Made by a program: the position numbers and the translations under genes. A stretch of DNA of 64,000 nucleotides from Bacteroidales bacterium (lineage in GTDB: Bacteria > Bacteroidota > Bacteroidia > Bacteroidales > JAGOPY01). The stretch is from assembly GCA_023229505.1 (NCBI GenBank), contig JALNZD010000010.1:28588-92587 (forward strand), read 5' to 3'. The number at the start of each line of letters is the position of its first letter. The stretch's first letter is position 1. The notes under the pieces are model-generated. The model saw nothing but the letters and a program-made list of their open reading frames with translations. It did no database searches and had not been told where the DNA came from. Shown one piece after another: positions 62,367 to 64,000 of the stretch.

Positions 62367-63287
62367 TCAAAGGATGATCCGGTGTACATTAAGTTGATCC
62401 AGTGACATCTTTCCGATGCCCATGGAATCAGCGATACCGATATAAGGCACATCTTCCGGGTCGATCCCGAAAAGTTTAGCTGATGCGGCATCGGCAGCGA
62501 CCATATCGGTTGAGATGATCATGGATTTCATCAGGCTGACATCGGCTTCAGAAACGCCTCTCGGACCGTTTTTCATCATCACACGGTAAGCATCGACAAT
62601 ATTAAGAGTGGGCTTTTTAGCATAGGTTGCATAGTCGGCAATGCATTGGTGAAGGTCGTTACGGTGCCAGAAAGAACGGTCCCATACCACGCCCATAAGG
62701 TTTTTCATCGTTACCGTCAGTTTAGCGGAGCTATGGCATTTTAAAACCGGCATATTGATGAAAACATCTGATTCAAGGATTAATTCATGAACTTTAGCCG
62801 TTTTAAGGTTCTTACCCCCTGGGATTTCAACGGTTTGATAGTAGTTCTCCGCATTTCCCGGGGCAATTTTTCCGCCGGCATCTTTGACAGCTTGTTCAAT
62901 GCCACTGGTGGCATAACAGCGGTCCCATTTGTCGCAGGTATTATCAAAAACATAAACCTCTTTAGCGCCGGCCTGCAGGCATTGCTGGATAACCCTTTTC
63001 ACCAGTTTTGGGTTGGTATTGCCGGCCCTTTCAGGTAACACGTCCCAGCCAATATTGGGTTTGACTACCACGGTCTGTCCTTTCTGAACGAAGGCTTTCA
63101 TTCCGCCCATTGCTTCAATGGCCTGATCGAACATGATGTCGGCTTCTCCGCCTTTAATGGCGACCAGGTCAAATGGTAAAGGAGCAAGGGGCATGCCCCA
63201 GAGTTTTTTATTGAAGGGTACTGAAAGGGAAGCCCCGGCAAAGGCCGCTGCGCTGATCCCTTTCCATATAAACTCACGCCTTTTCAT
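62367..63287 (-). CDS. DUF362-domain protein with Tat-like signal
   Basis: 306 residues starting MKRREFIWKGISAAAFAGA, an RRxF-type twin-arginine signal, so probably exported folded. The body has the DUF362 pattern: VVVKPNIGWDV, FINMPVLKCHSSAKLTVTMKNLMG and a late ASAKLFGIDPEDV. Some DUF362 proteins carry Fe-S domains; this one has only scattered Cys. Its gene is tightly coupled to the polyferredoxin, which would supply electrons. Its substrate is unknown. Confidence 0.82.
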   Translation of the reverse strand: MKRREFIWKGISAAAFAGASLSVPFNKKLWGMPLAPLPFDLVAIKGGEADIMFDQAIEAMGGMKAFVQKGQTVVVKPNIGWDVLPERAGNTNPKLVKRVIQQCLQAGAKEVYVFDNTCDKWDRCYATSGIEQAVKDAGGKIAPGNAENYYQTVEIPGGKNLKTAKVHELILESDVFINMPVLKCHSSAKLTVTMKNLMGVVWDRSFWHRNDLHQCIADYATYAKKPTLNIVDAYRVMMKNGPRGVSEADVSLMKSMIISTDMVAADAASAKLFGIDPEDVPYIGIADSMGIGKMSLDQLNVHRIIL

Positions 63288-63650
63288 GATTGAGGTGTAT
63301 TACGTTTAAGCAGGCTAAATTAAATATATTTGGAATAACCTTGGGATTTCTTAGTAAGAAATTGTCTTTTAATCTTTTAACCACTTAGTGCCTTAGTGGT
63401 TTTCAGGAACTTTTGTAAGTATCTATATTGATATCCATTCCATATAGAAGATGGTACCTAAACAATTCAATTTAATTCATTATATTCGTCTCTTCAAACT
63501 GACCAAAATGTCGCCAGGCATTCTTTGGTTACTGCACATCTCAATTAAAGCCGCAAATTGATAATGATTAATTGACTTTCAGGTTACTGAAGGTAATTAA
63601 TTAGTATTAAAAGTTCTTTTTAAAACGGCTGTCATTAACCTGTATGTAGG
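63288..63650. other. Intergenic region upstream of the DUF362 gene
   Basis: About 360 nt, AT-rich, no gene recognised. It includes the inverted repeat AACCACT (63379-63385) / AGTGGTT (63395-63401) with the core TAGTGCCTT, related to the phrase before fusA. No RNA gene was seen. Confidence 0.55.
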
Positions 63651-63878
63651 TTATTCTATTTTAATCCAAACTCCTGAATTGATTAGTTTACCGTTTTGAG
63701 TAACAGAATAAGGATAATATCCGCTCTCAATTTGTTGCAGGTCTATATAAGTAGTAAGGCCATCAAGCTTTTCCTGAACGATTTTGTCTCCTTTTTGATT
63801 ATAAACCTGAATGATGCAATTTTTAAGTTGTGTGCGGACGATAAAGTAATCTTTGCCGGGATTGGGATAAATTATAAC
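63651..63878 (-). pseudogene. Remnant T9SS C-terminal sorting domain
   Basis: On the minus strand the frame reads VIIYPNPGKDYFIVRTQL, later YNQKGDKIVQEKLDG and ESGYYPYSV, ending GVWIKIE and a TAA stop: a complete T9SS type A domain of 75 residues. An in-frame TGA (63879-63881) stands just before it, there is no start codon, and the upstream 120 nt to the window edge do not look coding. It is therefore the 3' relic of a secreted-protein gene, or a gene interrupted by a frameshift just upstream. Confidence 0.65.
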
Positions 63879-64000
63879 TCAAGTTTCGCAGTAAAAACAC
63901 GTGCTTTATTTAATATGTTAATAACAAGATGATAACTTAGGGTTAAAAATGTGGGTCATGTTATGTAAGTAATTAAATTTAAGTTGCTTACAAAAAATAA

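Noticed and set aside
63696..63932. A 78-residue plus-strand reading frame near the window end.
   Set aside because: It is antisense to the T9SS sorting-domain remnant, which explains the sequence better.
1..64000. CRISPR array, insertion sequence, prophage or conjugative element.
   Set aside because: No regularly spaced direct repeats of 25-40 nt and no transposase, integrase, phage or transfer genes were found among the frames.

Overview
The window reads as one chromosomal segment of a Bacteroidota bacterium, probably an environmental member of Bacteroidales or a relative. The evidence is as follows. Several gene starts are preceded by the Bacteroidota -7 element TAnnTTTG. Shine-Dalgarno sequences are almost absent. 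There is a type IX secretion (T9SS) C-terminal domain on a C25-family and an M1-family protein, and a third on a gene remnant. There are S46 and M49 peptidases, a TonB-dependent receptor with an N-terminal carboxypeptidase-regulatory-like domain, and an SDR-type threonine dehydrogenase. No rRNA, tRNA, CRISPR array, transposase or phage gene was seen.

Layout. 1-5.9 kb (minus): a T9SS-exported C25 (gingipain-like) protein followed by pgsB, pgsC and a partial pgsW for poly-gamma-glutamate. 6.5-10.8 kb: an EF-G paralogue, a ferredoxin-nitroreductase fusion and an MFS transporter. 10.8-24 kb: a phosphate island with porin, pstS-C-A-B, phoU, phoR and phoB on plus. Facing it on minus are a small secreted regulatory-like domain protein, a MORN-type protein, a TonB-dependent receptor and a beta-helix lipoprotein. 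24-32.9 kb: a Ca-type P-ATPase, kbl and tdh (threonine breakdown) facing apart around a higBA toxin-antitoxin pair, mnmA and an iron alcohol dehydrogenase. 32.9-43 kb (minus): a DUF4175-like protein, an anti-sigma-type ATPase, ybeY, mnmG and a 1240-residue sensor kinase. 43-47.3 kb (plus): M1 peptidase, gltX, folB and a Cys-rich protein. 47.3-51.4 kb: S46 and M49 peptidases. 51.5-57.4 kb: a TolC/ABC/MacA-type exporter operon. 57.7-63.3 kb: a beta-propeller protein, a UPF0316 protein, a sensor kinase, and a polyferredoxin with a DUF362 partner. The end of the window holds a decayed T9SS domain.

The strongest new signal is in the phosphate island. Three promoters (porin, small secreted protein, beta-helix lipoprotein) carry arrays of 11-bp half-sites, mostly of the form NTAAY, each ending exactly 4 nt before a -7 element. 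The arrays differ in length by whole 11-bp units. This looks like the Bacteroidota Pho box, and it would place an outer-membrane porin, a TonB receptor with its surface lipoprotein, and a free-standing receptor-like N-terminal domain in one phosphate-starvation uptake system. The PstC permease of the same island also carries a degenerate PstS-like insert.

Other points of interest are two parS-like palindromes flanking mnmG, an attC-like folded element beside higBA, a C25 protein with Glu at the catalytic His position, leaderless-looking promoters for phoU and mnmA (the latter with a CTTT microsatellite), and a fused NapH/NapG-like polyferredoxin.
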